A stretch of DNA of 64,000 nucleotides from Rachycentron canadum (lineage: Eukaryota > Chordata > Actinopteri > Carangiformes > Rachycentridae): the NCBI GenBank assembly GCA_038496675.1, contig CM076669.1:3032834-3096833 (forward strand). The letters are read 5' to 3'. This document shows positions 11,666-23,985 of the stretch, piece after piece. Each line of letters begins with the position of its first letter. The stretch's first letter is position 1. The position numbers were made by a program, and so were the translations under genes. A model generated the notes under the pieces. The model searched no databases, had not been told where the DNA came from, and saw only the letters and a program-made list of their open reading frames with translations.

Positions 11666-14149
11666 CTGTCCGTTACACAATTTTCTTGATTTAATGGACC
11701 AAATAATTAATCTTCAAGAAGCAAACAACACATTAATTGACAGTAAAAAGTTTCATCCTCACAGTAAAAACAGATTTGAAGAAGTAGAATAAAGTTACAT
11801 ATATTCTAGAGTTAAAACCACAACACCATCTCTGGCCAGGATTGTTCTAGGAGAGAAGGAACCCATTGTTATCTACCAAGTTTTTCTTTTTTCTTAACAA
11901 AAAAAAATCATCAAGAGTTGATCACTGAAGTGTCGAATGATGTCAGCGTTCCCCCTTTGCTGCAAAGTTAAACTTTTCGAAATGGAAAGAATTACTTTTG
12001 ACCTTCACCTAAATTCTTACCTTTGTAGAAAAGCAGCTCATTACTTTCTGAGGAATGTGCAGCAGAGGTGTGTGCGTGCCTGGTGTCCAACTGAAAATAA
12101 TTAGCTGGTCTGCTGGGCAGCAAAGTGTGAGACGGGCAGTAGCACAATTTTTGCATAAACTTTTAATATGTGTGTGTGTGTGTGTGTTGTGCCAACCGTT
12201 GTTGAAGTTAAGGCAGATTTTTTTTTTGTATTGTGAAAGGGTTTGTGTGTGTGTGTGGGTGGGTGTATATGTGTGTGTGTGCCCAGACGGTATTTTAACA
12301 TGGCGAGCTGACTTCTAGCAGCCCACAGTTAAACAGTGACTCACAGATTCCTCTCTCTCTGTCTCTCTCCCTCTCCCACTCTTTCTCACCAACTCAACTT
12401 TTTTCTCATCTGTTTCTCTCTGGGTTCCTTTTTCTCTTTCTCCTTTTTACGTCGTTCCCTTATTTTCTCTTCCTCTTTCACTGCCTTACCACCCCCTCTT
12501 TCTGTCTAAAGCAGACTTAAGGACAGAGGCACTTTTTTCTCTGTTCCCCTACTTTTCTGCAACTGTGCCAGCCCTAAACTAGTAAGTTACAGTATGGCCA
12601 AACCATATTCCTAATCCTATTGTGATGTTGTATTGTTTTTTGTTTTTTTTTGTCTTATTTGAACTGAAAGTAGTTTCATATCCCAAAGGGCACAAAGTCT
12701 AGTTAAACATGTTTTATGAAGACAGAAATTCATAGTTTAGTCCCATTCATATTCTCTCAGAGAAAAATCCTGAACTATCATTTTTATTGTTGTCCAGCTT
12801 TGATTGGTTAAGAAAAGCAGGAAAGGTCACAGGTATTTAAATTCCCCTGCTATACATAATCAGGAAGTACATGCACACACACACGCACAAAGACCTACAC
12901 AGGGAAGGTCATTTCACCATTAGAGACGCCCAAATCAAAAGCAACGCCAAATGTTCTTGACTGGACCTGCTGATAAAAATGTTTCCTGCCTAAACACACA
13001 CATACTCACACACACACACACACACACATACAACCTTTAAGGCCCCTGGGACTTCAAAGAGCCGTCTACTGTATCTCAGCGACACCTCAACACCAGGTGC
13101 CGCAGAGAGGAGGAAGGAGGGTGGAAATAGAAATAGTGAGAGGAGAAGAGGGAGAGAGAGGAGAGGCATGTAGGGGTGGAGGGGCATGAAAGGGAGGAAG
13201 ACATAAAGTTGGAAGGTGGAAGGAGAAAGAGAAGAAGAAGAAGTGCAAGTAAAAAAAAGAGGAAAAGGGTGGACAACAAGAGTGGGAAGTATAGTCAGGT
13301 AGAGATGAAGCAGCATGAAGGAAGAGAGAAAAAATAAGGAAGAAATAGGCTGAGGCAGAAAAAACAGGGATGAAAGCTGACCAACAGACAGAGACCTAAA
13401 AACAGGCCAGAAAGAAGACAGACAGACAGCACGGCAGACAAGGAGTTGTTGCAGCCAAAGACAGGGAGATGTGGGGGAGGGCAGTAACACTCAGCTGCTA
13501 ATACCCCTGCTGCTTTGTTGTGAAGAAGCCCAGTTCCCCTTCTAATGGTGAACTATTCCTTTAATGATAGCAGTAAAATACACTAGTCACAGCTCAACTT
13601 TTACAACTTACAGGCCTAACACACACACACTCATTCACACACCAAAGTTCAAATGCAAAAGCAGCGTTTATAGTATGAAAAGGTTTTGTCAGAGACCTAT
13701 ATGGGGCAGAAATGAGAGCCTTTGTCTAATTTGGGAGCCTGTAAGCTTTTGAATGAACTTGTTTAGAAGCTGTCAATCACCGAGACAGGCAGGATCTGTA
13801 GGTTTGAAGAGAGACTCGTACTGAGAAAAAGATATATTCTTAACATAAAGCCATTTGGTGAGTGCTTTGATCCCAGCTGCCTCACAGTGCACCGACTGCA
13901 CACATTTCTGTATGGCTGCCACACTGAAACCTTTGAGTTACGCAGGAAAAATTTAACCCCCCCCCCCAACCTGGCAGTGTCAGTGCCTTCCTCAGTCTGT
14001 TGTGGTATTCATCCATGCAGGGGAGGTAGAGCTTAGCAGGAGAAGCACAGTGTCAGCTTAGGTGGTAGATTTCTTGACGTAAGCCACTTGGATGAATCGT
14101 GTCAGAACATTTTGTTGAATTTAGTGGTTTAAGCAGATGTAAAACTGCT
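11666..14149. other. Intergenic: TG/CA repeats and a purine-rich block
   Basis: TG repeats at 12171-12188 and 12242-12280, (CA)n at 13007-13028, and a long purine-rich (plus-strand) block at 13105-13440 that gives a leucine/serine-rich minus-strand frame with no recognisable domain. A C-run is at 13958-13967. Confidence 0.55.
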
Positions 14150-14280
14150 CTCATATCTGTCTGTACAATATGAAGCTAGAAGCAGGAGATGGTTAGCTTA
14201 GCTTAGCATAGAGATTACTATACCTGCCTCTCATAACTCTTATCTATAAAGAAAATAAAGTTTTTTCGCAAAATGTAATA
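14150..14280 (-). repeat. Dispersed repeat A, reverse copy
   Basis: 'atgaagctagaagcaggaga' followed by 'ggttagcttagcttagcata' is the reverse complement of the core of repeat A. It is shorter than the copy at 35895. Confidence 0.6.
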
Positions 14281-14714
14281 AATTGGATTAGAATCATAGC
14301 ATGTTCCTTGTTAAAAGCATAAAGAAGCACAGTGTTGTGGTTTCACTGGACTGTTGCAAGAACAGGAGAACGTATGTGTTGTACTACCATGCTCAAATGC
14401 AAAAACCAGCATGTACTCTTTCATGCCCTGTAACTACATATTGTTGAACAGCCAGCAGTGAAACTCCCAAGCTTAATTCACACTCAGCTCTCTTTATTCA
14501 AAATGCTAATTTCGACTGCAACTTATACAATAACGGGCCAGTTTGCATTCTCCTCACAGATTGTTCTGCAGAGTTGTTTCTCCGTGTTTTAAAAATGGAA
14601 GAACTGCTGCTTCACAGGTGGCCCGCTGCACCTCCAAGGACTCACAAATGAACAGTGAGAGAGGACAGGCAGGCGGGCAGGCAGGCAAGGTGACCCAATG
14701 TAAAAACATGACAA

Positions 14715-14873
14715 CCCTCCACCCTGCTGATGTGTCCTTGAGCAAGACACAGAGTCCCCGGTAGCTCCAGCAGTGGGGTTCTGGAGCTGAGCCTGACCTC
14801 TGACCTCCCTGTGGAGGGCAGCAGACAAAAAGAGCTTTTCCCTATGGGGATTAATAAAGTATCACATTATCAT
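14715..14873 (+). repeat. Dispersed repeat D (CTTGAGCAAGACAC / TTAATAAAGTATC tail)
   Basis: It contains 'tgtgtccttgagcaagacac', 'tgacctccctgtggagggca' and 'tttccctatggggattaata' followed by 'aagtatc', phrases known to me from fish retroposon tails. A related copy, with a B-box-like ATTCGATCC, is at 27571-27752. Confidence 0.6.
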
Positions 14874-15584
14874 TTGAATGCAGCTGATTGTATCTTTGTC
14901 AGTCTACATTTCAGCCTGCAGACCTTTTCTGTAGAACCGTGTGATATGACCATGTCATGGTAACCCTCCAGTATCTGTTGGGAAAGGTTTGCAGACCAAA
15001 ATGTCAAATGATAAAGAAACAATCACCCATGTTGTGCACCTCCTCTACCTCCCCGTTCATTTATCAGTATTGAAGCTCCAATTTATTACAGTGTCACACC
15101 TCTTTCCTTTTGAATTTGCTTCTTTTATTGCCTTGCTGCAGCATTCAGGATTGAAAAAAAACAAACAAATAACCACATGCTTGTTGGTTGTCATTATAAG
15201 GCACAAAACGAATAACAACAGTACTGTATAGGCAGAATACATAAGCAACAGTAGCTAAACTGTTAAGTTTACAGATTACCTTTTTTCTGTGGCTCATAAA
15301 GAGGTTTTTAGATATTTCTGGGGGGGGCGCCACAAAATGCCACAGACAGATCTTTCACATCTCAGTGTGCACTCATTGCAGTGTTATTGCACAAGACCAA
15401 AGGCCAGCTAAAGCAAACTTAAGAAACAGCAAACACTGACATTCTCTTGCTGTCTGTCTTTCTTTCTGTCCCTGTGGTCAACAATCCCTCTGCTGGCCTT
15501 TATCCCCAAATCCCCATGGACAGAGAGTCAGGAGAGAGAGAATTCTTAAATGCTTTGAATGATGGTGTGGAATGCTAAAAAGAA

Positions 15585-15615
<31 letters not shown>

Positions 15616-15842
15616 CAGATGCATGTGTGTGTGTGATGGTTGGGGGGAACAAGCAAAGGAGGAGGAGGAGGTGGGGGGGATCTCCTGCCTGGTCTAGGAT
15701 CTGGTATGCGTGACTGAACAAGAGGAGGAGAAAGAGAGGAAAAGAAGAAAAAAATCCCCCACCAAAACCTGCCTTCCTAACTTCTAAAGACAGACAATGG
15801 CTACTGGCTGGCCTGGCAAACCTCTCGCTCTGTGTGTGTGTG

Positions 15843-15880
<38 letters not shown>

Positions 15881-16619
15881 ACTTCACACACAAGACACGT
15901 CCTGATGGAAAGCAGAAAGAGGGAAATCTGCACTAACCAACTTTAGATCTCATTACTCCGCACATGCAGCCGCACAGACGCAGCTCTGCCACATGTGAAA
16001 TGAAACACTGCAAAAATAACCAAAACTAACACCCAAAACCTTCCATTTAAACCATGAAATCCTCCATGTACAGCGCTAGGTCCCCTGTGCCTTGAAACCT
16101 GGACACTTCAGTGTGAAACTCAACTGGCCTCCCAGCTGATCTGAACACCTTTTTGTTGCATTTGAGAAATAAAAAACAGACGTTGATGATTAAAAAAATC
16201 AGCAGGGTGGAACAGCTTCCTATAATAAACGCCTTGGTGATAATTAATTACACAGGCACCGCAGCCAAATCAAGATGGCAAGCATCCATTTTAAATTTCC
16301 TCGTAAATAATAAAACAACACAACAGATTTTTCTTTTTTCAACCCTTTTGAGAAGCAAGGCTGGACTGATCAGGGACAATACACAGGGATGTGTGGGTGG
16401 TTATTAAGAGGAATGCATTAATATGAAAGCCCTTACTGTATTAAATGTGCCTAAATATGGACAATATCATTGCAGGACAAGACCTTAACTGTACTGTCTG
16501 ACTTCTGGGTATAAATCACTATGTGGAAACTGTTTGTCACATTCTTGCTCAAAAGAAAACAGACATGCATGGTGACAGCAGTGCAGTGCTACACCTACAC
16601 AAAAGTAGTCCACACAGCT
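14874..16619. other. Intergenic with two TG microsatellites
   Basis: (GT)n at 15585-15612 and (TG)n, lightly interrupted, at 15830-15879. GA-rich between 15655 and 15755. No coding signal seen. Confidence 0.55.
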
Positions 16620-17168
16620 TTTTTTCGTTCATTATATAAATATCTTTAATTGTTTTAACCGTAAGAATATAAAACAATTTAATTTTGGGATTCTGCATCT
16701 TTTTCTTCTTCTTTACAAACACATAATATACAGTACATCTTTTTTATTTTCAAACACACACAGCTTTTTCAGCAGGACGCACATCCGTATATTAATTTTC
16801 TAGCAGGTCATTGCATTACATTAAGACGCACACACACAGGCCCCTGTGTGTGCACGTGCGTGTGCATGTGTGTGTTTAAATGTGTGTGTGAAAGAGAGAG
16901 AGGGAGGGAGGGAGAGAGAGAGAAAGACGCATTCCACTTGTAACCCGAGACGGAGGAGAAAGAAAAGAAAAATAATCGATTGCTCCTTCTTCTAAGCATG
17001 TCTCAAAATGGATTCGGGGTATTTTTTATTCAGGAAGAAAAGAGGGAGAGATGGAGAAAAAAAGAGGAGGAAAAAGATGTCTATCCCTACCCTGCCCTCC
17101 TCTCTCCTCTCTCCCTCTCTCTACAGCAACATCAATATTAATGCGACCTGTGCTGGCAAAAACGTGGG

Positions 17169-17199
<31 letters not shown>

Positions 17200-18619
17200 A
17201 TAGAGCAAAACCCTGATTCGTTTCGATCAATATAGGGTATAAGATATAGAAATCACTTCAATTTGAAGTACGACGCTCTGAACAACATCCACTGACATTT
17301 ATTCCCACCAGCATCCCTTACAAAAAATGCCAAATATTCCTATAATATACTTACACTGACATATGTTGCGTTTAATAATGACCTGCTCATACCGGCACGT
17401 TACTTCATATTGTATCACTATAATATTCCTCTATCACTATAATCTAGTATTATTATAGGATGTCTATAGGTATTTCTCCTAAGGGTAAGCTGATAATCTT
17501 GTCTCCTTTATAACGGTCAGAGCTTGAACACAACACGTCTCTATAAAGGGTGTTAAAGTTGGACTTTACCCATAAAGAATGAAGGAAACAAATGATTTAA
17601 AAAAAAGCTCTTCTACACAAGCAGGTTTATGTTTTTTTTGCATAAAGCGCCGTCCTGCTGTAATCTGGTGAGATTTTACAGCTCCCTTTCCCTTTCTCTC
17701 TCTGTCTCTCTCCGGGAAATTGTTGCTGTTTATGGGGGTAAATTAACAAAGGTAGTTAGATTGTGTCCTGGTCTCCTTTCTCCAGCTCTGCTCATGGAGG
17801 AGGGAGGGAGGGGATGGAGGGATGGGGGAGGGGGCAGACACAGTCCCTTTAGGCACATTTTCTCCCAGTCTCTTATTCTCGCTTTCCTTCTTCCTCTTAA
17901 ATTTTTTTTTTTTTAAACAGTATACACCCTTTGAAAACAACCACATACGAGGTAGCCAAATGTTTTTTTTAGGCGTGATGGCTGTAGCGGAGATTAGTCG
18001 CAAATGTCTCAAATCCAGACTCACTATAAAAGTAAACGTCTCATACTCAACTTTTAAAACCTTACTTTGCTTTAAATGAAAAGGAATGTGTCAGTTGGTA
18101 CGGATGCAAGTTTCACTTAAAGAATTTTCTGGAAGCAAGTGTCAGTAAATGGAGCCGATTATTCTAATAGTATGAAGAAAATGACACTTGAAATGTGTGA
18201 AACGAGCTGATATGCATTGAAGTTATTCCAGTCCAATGTCAGAATTTATGAGATATTAAAACTTAATATGAGATCAAAACAATTGCTAACAGGGATTTTC
18301 ATGAGTTCACAACAAAAGCAAGTTTTAATTGCTTCCTACCAGGCAGAATATTAAGTCATATCAAACACTAATTTAGATCCTGCAAGGCCAACAGAAAGAA
18401 AAATAAAACATTTGGACAAAAAAAAAAAAAAAAAAATCTGGTCACATGGGAGAAGCACACCTAACACAGGAGGGAAAAGAAGGTTTCTCTCTTTTTAAAT
18501 AAGAAAAGATCTTTCCACACCCATCCTCCCTCCTCCTCCTCCTCCTGCTCCTTGTGTCCCCCTCTGTCCCCATAAAAGAAAAGGCAAACACACACACACA
18601 CACACAAAAACATTTCCAA
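16620..18619 (-). other. fbxl14: Probable fbxl14 3' UTR and downstream region
   Basis: This is noncoding sequence directly after the fbxl14 stop codon. Minus-strand AATAAA hexamers can be read at about 17298-17303, 17026-17031 and 16742-16747 (TTTATT on the plus strand), any of which could be a poly(A) signal. The region contains a (CA)n tract at 18590-18605, an A-run at 18418-18436 and an A-run at 17169-17197. I cannot tell which hexamer is used, and the UTR may end earlier. Confidence 0.35.
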
Positions 18620-19822
18620 TCACCTCACTTTCTCACTCTCTGTCATCTGCCAGAGTCCCAGGTTCAACACTTTAAGGCAGGGGAGCTGTGTGATCCTCTC
18701 CAGTCCCCTCTTGGTGATCTTGGTACATCCATACAGGTCGATGCCCGCCAGCTGGGTCAGGTGGTCAGCTATGAGCTCCAGCCCTTTGTCCGTGATGCGT
18801 ACGCACTGTCCAATGTTCAGGGTCCTCAGCTCATGCATCTGCCTCACCATTCTGTTTATCCCATCGTCAGAGATGTGACACGAGCACAGGGACAGGGACT
18901 TGAGCTGGTACAGCCCCTGGGCAATGTACGCAAGTGTCTGGTCCCCTATCTTGTCACAGAAGGAAACGTCAAGCCCAGAGAGCCTTAGGGTGCCCATGGC
19001 AAGGTGCATGGTGCCTGTGTCACTGATGTTGTCACAGGAGCGTAGGTTGAGGCTCCACAGGGAAGCCATGTGGGAGAGGTGGATCATCCCTGCGTCTGAG
19101 ATCCCCCCACAGAAGCTCAGGTTCAGTACCCGGAGCTTGGTTAGGCCCTTGGAAATGTGTTTAAGTGACAGGTCTGTCAGTTTCTGACAGTCCTGGAGAG
19201 TCAGATACTCCAGGTTCAAGCAACCCTCTGCTGCGCTGCGGGTCATGCCCGCCAAATGTCCAATCCCCACGTCTGACACATGCCTACAGGACCTCAGATT
19301 GAGGCTCTTGAGCCTGTGGAGGCCCCAGGCTATCAAGAGAAGCCCAGTGTTTGTGATGTTGCTGCAGCCACCAAGCTCCAGTACTTCCAAGTTCTTCAGA
19401 TACTGGGCTATCCTGCCTAGACTTGAGTCTGTGATTTGCTTGCACAGACTCAGGTTCAAAACCCTCAGTGATGGGATCTCCTGTACAAATGCATGACCCA
19501 GCCCATTATCTGTAAGGTTGTAGCAGCCGGACAAGTTCAGGGACTCAATGTTAGGCATCCCCTGGATTACATAGCTCAGGCTGCGGCGCAGAGAGAGGAT
19601 CTGGACCCTCCGGATGCCCCTGGCCTGAAGGCTGGGGAACAGGGAGGGATTGGCCCGGCGGAGGTGCAGCTTGGCCTCCACCCCCCTCCACACTGACTTG
19701 TGGTAGGATGCGTCCCTCCAAGCGATACACACTTGGGCTACCCTGCCTTTGTCCCTCACATCCAGATAGCTGAAAATCATGGCCAAAATTTCCGGGAAGA
19801 GGCACGAAATGTGCGTCTCCAT
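18620..19822 (-). CDS. fbxl14: F-box/LRR protein 14 (SCF ubiquitin-ligase substrate receptor), single-exon 400-aa form
   Basis: The frame encodes an intact 400-residue protein. Residues 4-50 form an F-box (start METHISCLFPEIL, then IAWRDASYHKSVWRG), which binds Skp1 in the SCF E3 complex. Residues about 90-391 hold 12 cysteine-containing leucine-rich repeats, with signatures such as LNLSGC (95), LNLSLC (122), LELGGC (148), LNLRSC (174), LNLSFC (233), LDVSFC (284), LNIGQC (335) and IDLYGC (361). Spacing is about 26 residues, except for a 7-residue insertion (TRSAAEG, about 194-200) that I recall is conserved in vertebrate FBXL14. The start codon has a good Kozak context (A at -3, G at +4). From memory of the family, FBXL14 (Xenopus Ppa) drives degradation of Snail/Slug/Twist-type EMT factors, Mkp3 and Hes1. 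The length equals the mouse 400-aa protein as I remember it; the human form is 418 aa with a spliced C-terminus. Teleosts have a and b paralogues, and I cannot assign which this is. Identity is very secure. Confidence 0.97.
   Translation of the reverse strand: METHISCLFPEILAMIFSYLDVRDKGRVAQVCIAWRDASYHKSVWRGVEAKLHLRRANPSLFPSLQARGIRRVQILSLRRSLSYVIQGMPNIESLNLSGCYNLTDNGLGHAFVQEIPSLRVLNLSLCKQITDSSLGRIAQYLKNLEVLELGGCSNITNTGLLLIAWGLHRLKSLNLRSCRHVSDVGIGHLAGMTRSAAEGCLNLEYLTLQDCQKLTDLSLKHISKGLTKLRVLNLSFCGGISDAGMIHLSHMASLWSLNLRSCDNISDTGTMHLAMGTLRLSGLDVSFCDKIGDQTLAYIAQGLYQLKSLSLCSCHISDDGINRMVRQMHELRTLNIGQCVRITDKGLELIADHLTQLAGIDLYGCTKITKRGLERITQLPCLKVLNLGLWQMTESEKVR
18623..18631 (-). promoter_or_regulatory. 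fbxl14: Splice donor overlapping the last codons of fbxl14
   Basis: On the minus strand the terminal codons are AAA GTG AGG TGA. AAA|GTGAGG is a good splice donor, with the cut after the codon for Lys398 (first intron base at 18628). In the human 418-aa form, as I remember it, the protein diverges right after the equivalent '...DSEK'. Two C-termini are therefore plausible: the read-through form ending EKVR, and a spliced form whose last exon would lie at lower coordinates. I could not identify that exon in 1-18600. Confidence 0.45.
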
Positions 19823-20225
19823 TGTTTTTCAAAACCCAGGCATATAAGAATTAATACTCCACACCTCCAAGGTTTGAAAGAAGGAACCCACTCAAAACAC
19901 CCCCCTTCTCTTGCACTAATGCAAAAAGTATCAACAGTCCTACTTATCCACAGAAGTAAAAAAGAAAGAGTTGTTTGTTGCTCTCTCTTTTTTTCTCACA
20001 TTGAACTGTGCAGAATCGATCCAACTCTCTCCAATCCCACGTGATCCGGTCTGGTTGCGCAGTAGGATTCAAATGCATTAAAAAAAAAAAAACAAAGAAA
20101 AAAAAACAAAAAAAAGCGTTTATTCCTGCCTCAACCCCTCTCTCCGCCAAAAAGAGGAGGAGAGGGGGCGAAAGGAAGAAGGAGGAGGAGAGGAGGAAAA
20201 AGCGTCAATCCTTCCCCCTCTCTCT
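19823..20225 (-). other. fbxl14: Probable 5' UTR of fbxl14
   Basis: About 400 bases lie between the fbxl14 start codon and a TATA-like motif at 20251-20257. There is no long frame in sense, and several T-rich runs occur on the minus strand (A-runs at about 20079-20115 on the plus strand). I infer that it is untranslated leader, because the start codon is the first one in frame with the F-box. The exact transcription start cannot be fixed from sequence. Confidence 0.45.
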
Positions 20226-20950
20226 CCCTCTCTCAGACGACGCTTCCTTGTATTATACCTACAAAAAGCCTTCCTCTCTCGGCCGAGCGGGGATCCAGAC
20301 GGTCGTACATTTCAGTATAAGAAAGTAAAAAATAAAACCAACAGTCTTAACGCCACCTATTAAAAAACATTTCCATGATAGAAAAGCGGGGAAGATAGAG
20401 CTAGGTTGGCTTTGTAGGCAGAGTGAGAGAGAGAGAGGGGCGTCCTGAGCTCAAAGCCTTTGTCTGCTCTTTTCAAACCGACTTGGCAGGGACCCTAGCA
20501 CTCTGGCTGAACGGGAGGGGTACAGGCGAGTAGAAGCGTTAAAGTCTTGCGCTGAAAACAGATGAAATGAGAGCTGCCGTGACTGCGAGTGTTTTCAGCG
20601 CGCTGCGACGAAGTAAGATGCGCGTGTTAACATTTAACAGGCGATGCCGGGGGAAGTAAAATAGTCATTTCACCGAACCACCCCTACCCCCTCCGTGTCA
20701 GGCAGTTGGTCTGTCCCGCCTCAGCTGGAACGGTGCGAACAGTTTCCCTTGGAAACCAACTTCTTACAATTCAGTTCACTTTGGGCTTTAACCCTTTGAG
20801 CGGACCACACAGGAAACAGAGGGAGGCCAGAGGAGCCTCTTTCAGTCCGCTTAGTTGGCGTGAACATTTACTCATTTTTATTACGGTTTTGTAGTTGTGG
20901 AAATAGCGATAAAAGAGTGTTTCCAAAACGGCCCCGGCACAGAACATACA
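20151..20950 (-). promoter_or_regulatory. fbxl14: CpG-rich promoter region of fbxl14
   Basis: CpG dinucleotides are dense here (for example around 20281-20305 and 20510-20655, including 'cagcgcgctgcgacg'), whereas the flanks are CpG-poor. The block sits directly upstream of the fbxl14 leader. A minus-strand TATAATA motif at 20251-20257 could place initiation near 20225. CpG-rich promoters are usual for broadly expressed vertebrate genes. Because the gene expected to the right is divergent, the block might also act in that direction. Confidence 0.55.
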
Positions 20951-21319
20951 GCGCTCTTTGTCTCATGTAAACAGCCTCTCTCTATCTGCTCTCCTCTTTC
21001 ACTGACTTTATTGCAAAACCAGAAAAAATAAATGTGTATTCCCAGAGGCCATCAATCATCCTCTCATCTCTCAAATGTTGTATGATTTAAAAAAAAAAAA
21101 AAAAGAAGAAGAAGAAGAAGAAAAGTGTGGCTGAAAATCTGTAATAAAACAACAACAACACTCATATAATATTCTTGATAATGTGTGGAAGCAATGTAGA
21201 GCAAATCCCTTTTAATTAATTTCAACATGCTTTATTGGCTCGGCATTTGGCACAGTGGTGCCAGAGCCTCAAGCCGGAGATCACAGTTTGTGTCAGGGTG
21301 CGTGCAAAATGAGTATAGG

Positions 21320-21358
<39 letters not shown>

Positions 21359-23901
21359 TAAACAACCAACTACAGTATTTGCAAGTTTGAACTGAGCTCT
21401 TGTGTGTCCCGCTATCAGTATTATTACACTGGTCTTGTCAAACACCTTGTATACAAATTGGGGGTAGGCCTATAAATGTTTTTATGAAGGGGTGAAGTGT
21501 CCTTAAATGACTGTAGTGGTACAGTAATCTATAAAGTGTGAAAAAGAGAGAAAAAAAGTTTATTTCTCTCATGTGACTCCCATAAAGAACCAAAATAATC
21601 ACTTTGAAGCTGTTGTCTCACATCTGGCATTGCTTATGTTTTGATCCTCGAATTGAAGACTCATTTTATTTTCGTCTCAGCTGATGGTACTGAGAACAAA
21701 TCAGTGTATATCTGTATAAAGGAAATATCTGGATATTATCTAAATTGCTTATTTGATATCCTAAAACATGATCATGATCAAATATGGAAACAATCCTATG
21801 GAAAGAGAATGATGCATCTTTTTCACTCTCAACCAACTTGGAAGTTTGATCCCCTGCAGTCACCCTCTTAGTAGCCGTGGTCTGTGTGTGTGTGTGTCAA
21901 GAGTGTGTCTCTGTGTTTATTTGCATTGTATGTGAATGTGTGTAGGCACAGATAGGTGAACATATGCCAGTGCATATGTGGCCTTTGCATGTAAACACAA
22001 TTTTTTGCTTGTCTATATACATATGCGTATACATATATGTGTGTGTGTGTGTGTGTGTGTATGTGTGTTTGTGTATGATAATATGACAGGGGAGCTGTTT
22101 GCTGAAGCCAGTGGAGTGTGGCAGAGCGGTTGAGAGACAGCAAGGGAGAGAGAGAAAGAGAGAGAGAGTGGGGTAGGCTGATGAGAGACACAGAGGCAGA
22201 GAGAGAGAGTGATAGGAGGAGAGAGGCAACAGTGATCAGGTAAGGATAACAGGGAGGGAGAGGAGCTGCAGAAACAGGCATTTTTACATAAAAGAGGCAG
22301 CCGTGCACAACTGACAGCAACTCTCCTCGCTTCCACTTCTGCCTCTCATCCTCTCTGTTCTCCTTCTCCTTAAAGGATGAGGATGGTTGCTGTAATTGTT
22401 CCTCTCCTTTCCTAACATGACTACAGTGTAAGAATCCACAGTCCTCGCTCCATGCAAAATTGAATCCTGAAGTTCAGCCAAAGCTAATATGACACTTTGG
22501 CAGTCAAAGTTAGTCACATCAAATGCATGTTTTCCAAAGTTGCAGTTTTCGTAGAAGAGAATTTACTATCTCTTGCTCAATAGGCTGTAAAGACAGTTTC
22601 ATGCCCATCATCTCTCCCCCCACACCCTAACCCCACTTTTATCTATGCCTGTTTGCAAAAATAATGCCAAACTTTTTAAAAGAAAAAAGGTTGTCAGAAG
22701 AAATAAAAATGTTACAGATTAATACTCAAAACACAAGTAAGTATTTATATGTAATCAGGAGTGGCCCCACAGGCCACAGTCATATAAATATACATCAAAA
22801 TATCTCTCTAGGTGGAGAAGGGCTGGTCATGGCCACAATTCCTTTTCCGAAATAACAGGAATGATGGGAAATTAATGTAATTATAAAGTCCTTTTACAGG
22901 ATAGTTTTTTTAAAATTTAAGTTATATTTATGCCCAATTGTAGACTCTTGATATATTATGATTTTTTTCATCATCAAAGCAACAGCCCATATGGGTCAGA
23001 TTAAGTAAATTAATAATTGAGCCTTTTAAAAAACAAAGCATTCAAAATCCAACTATCTGGTGACTATTTTTAATGTTCTCTCTCTGCTTTCAACTTATAT
23101 CCTGTAACTTCATCAAGGGCAAAAACAAAGCAGTTAACTGCACTTTCCCCTGTGGCTGCCAACACCTACGTCCTTGGTACCAAAGCACAGAGTGTGTCAT
23201 GCATTTTCAAAATAGAGATCCTGACATGAATACCAAGCTTCATAATGACAGTGTGAACACCATGAGTTTGAAACAGGGTGGTAGATTAACATGTGCATAA
23301 ACTGGCGGTTGGTTTGCTGGAGAAAGCTCCAGGGATTTAACTGGAGGTGCAGACAACATCTAGTTTGGTCATAAACCATGCTACTATTTGCTTCACCCAA
23401 ATGTTCTGTTAAACCAAACTGTTCACTGATACTTGGCTTTGGTGTAGTTGCCTCGACAAATTTATATTTGTTGGGTTCAGAAAGGAAAATAAAACCCTGC
23501 CAGTGTGGATTTAAGACTGCCAACCAGACTGAGTTGTGTAGGAGGTTATTACCAAACGCTGTAATACCAGAAGTGCCTGTGTGTATGTGTGTGTCATATT
23601 GTCAGTCACCCAGATGACTCTATATTCCACCTGAACAGCAAGACGATTACAGACTAGAAAGGTAAGAGAAGGAATGACAAGGTAGAAGAGAAAGAAATAA
23701 AAACAGGAAGAAGAGCAGGAGTGAGGCAGGTCTGTGTGCCACAGGCTTTCTCTTCAGCAGCAGTAGCTGAGTCTCTCTCTGCATGACCTGCCTGTGTGTG
23801 TGTGTATATGTGTGTTTGTGCGTGTGTGTGTACTTGCTCAGCATGCATTTTTTCTGTTTTTCTGTCTCCCTCTGTCTGCCTCATATCCCAGCTGCGCGTG
23901 T

Positions 23902-23969
<68 letters not shown>

Positions 23970-23985
23970 ATTGCTGTGGTGTGTC
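20951..23985. other. Intergenic upstream of fbxl14
   Basis: Contains an A-run followed by (GAA)n at 21089-21124, (CA)n at 21322-21356, (GT)n at 22038-22060, a GA-rich block at 22140-22215, and TG repeats at 23795-23968 leading into the assembly gap. No gene recognised. Confidence 0.55.
21322..21356 (+). repeat. (AC)n microsatellite
   Basis: Uninterrupted AC dinucleotides upstream of the fbxl14 promoter. Confidence 0.95.

Noticed and set aside
12990..13490. Minus-strand 166-codon leucine/serine-rich frame
   Set aside because: It is the translation of a purine-rich low-complexity block ending in a CA repeat, with no recognisable domain or splice context.
1..18600. Second coding exon of fbxl14 (alternative tail)
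   Set aside because: No minus-strand acceptor followed by a recognisable tail could be found by eye; it may lie outside the window or be too diverged.
18554..19696. Several plus-strand frames of 60-144 codons
   Set aside because: They are antisense shadows of fbxl14 and follow its codon pattern; no domain of their own.
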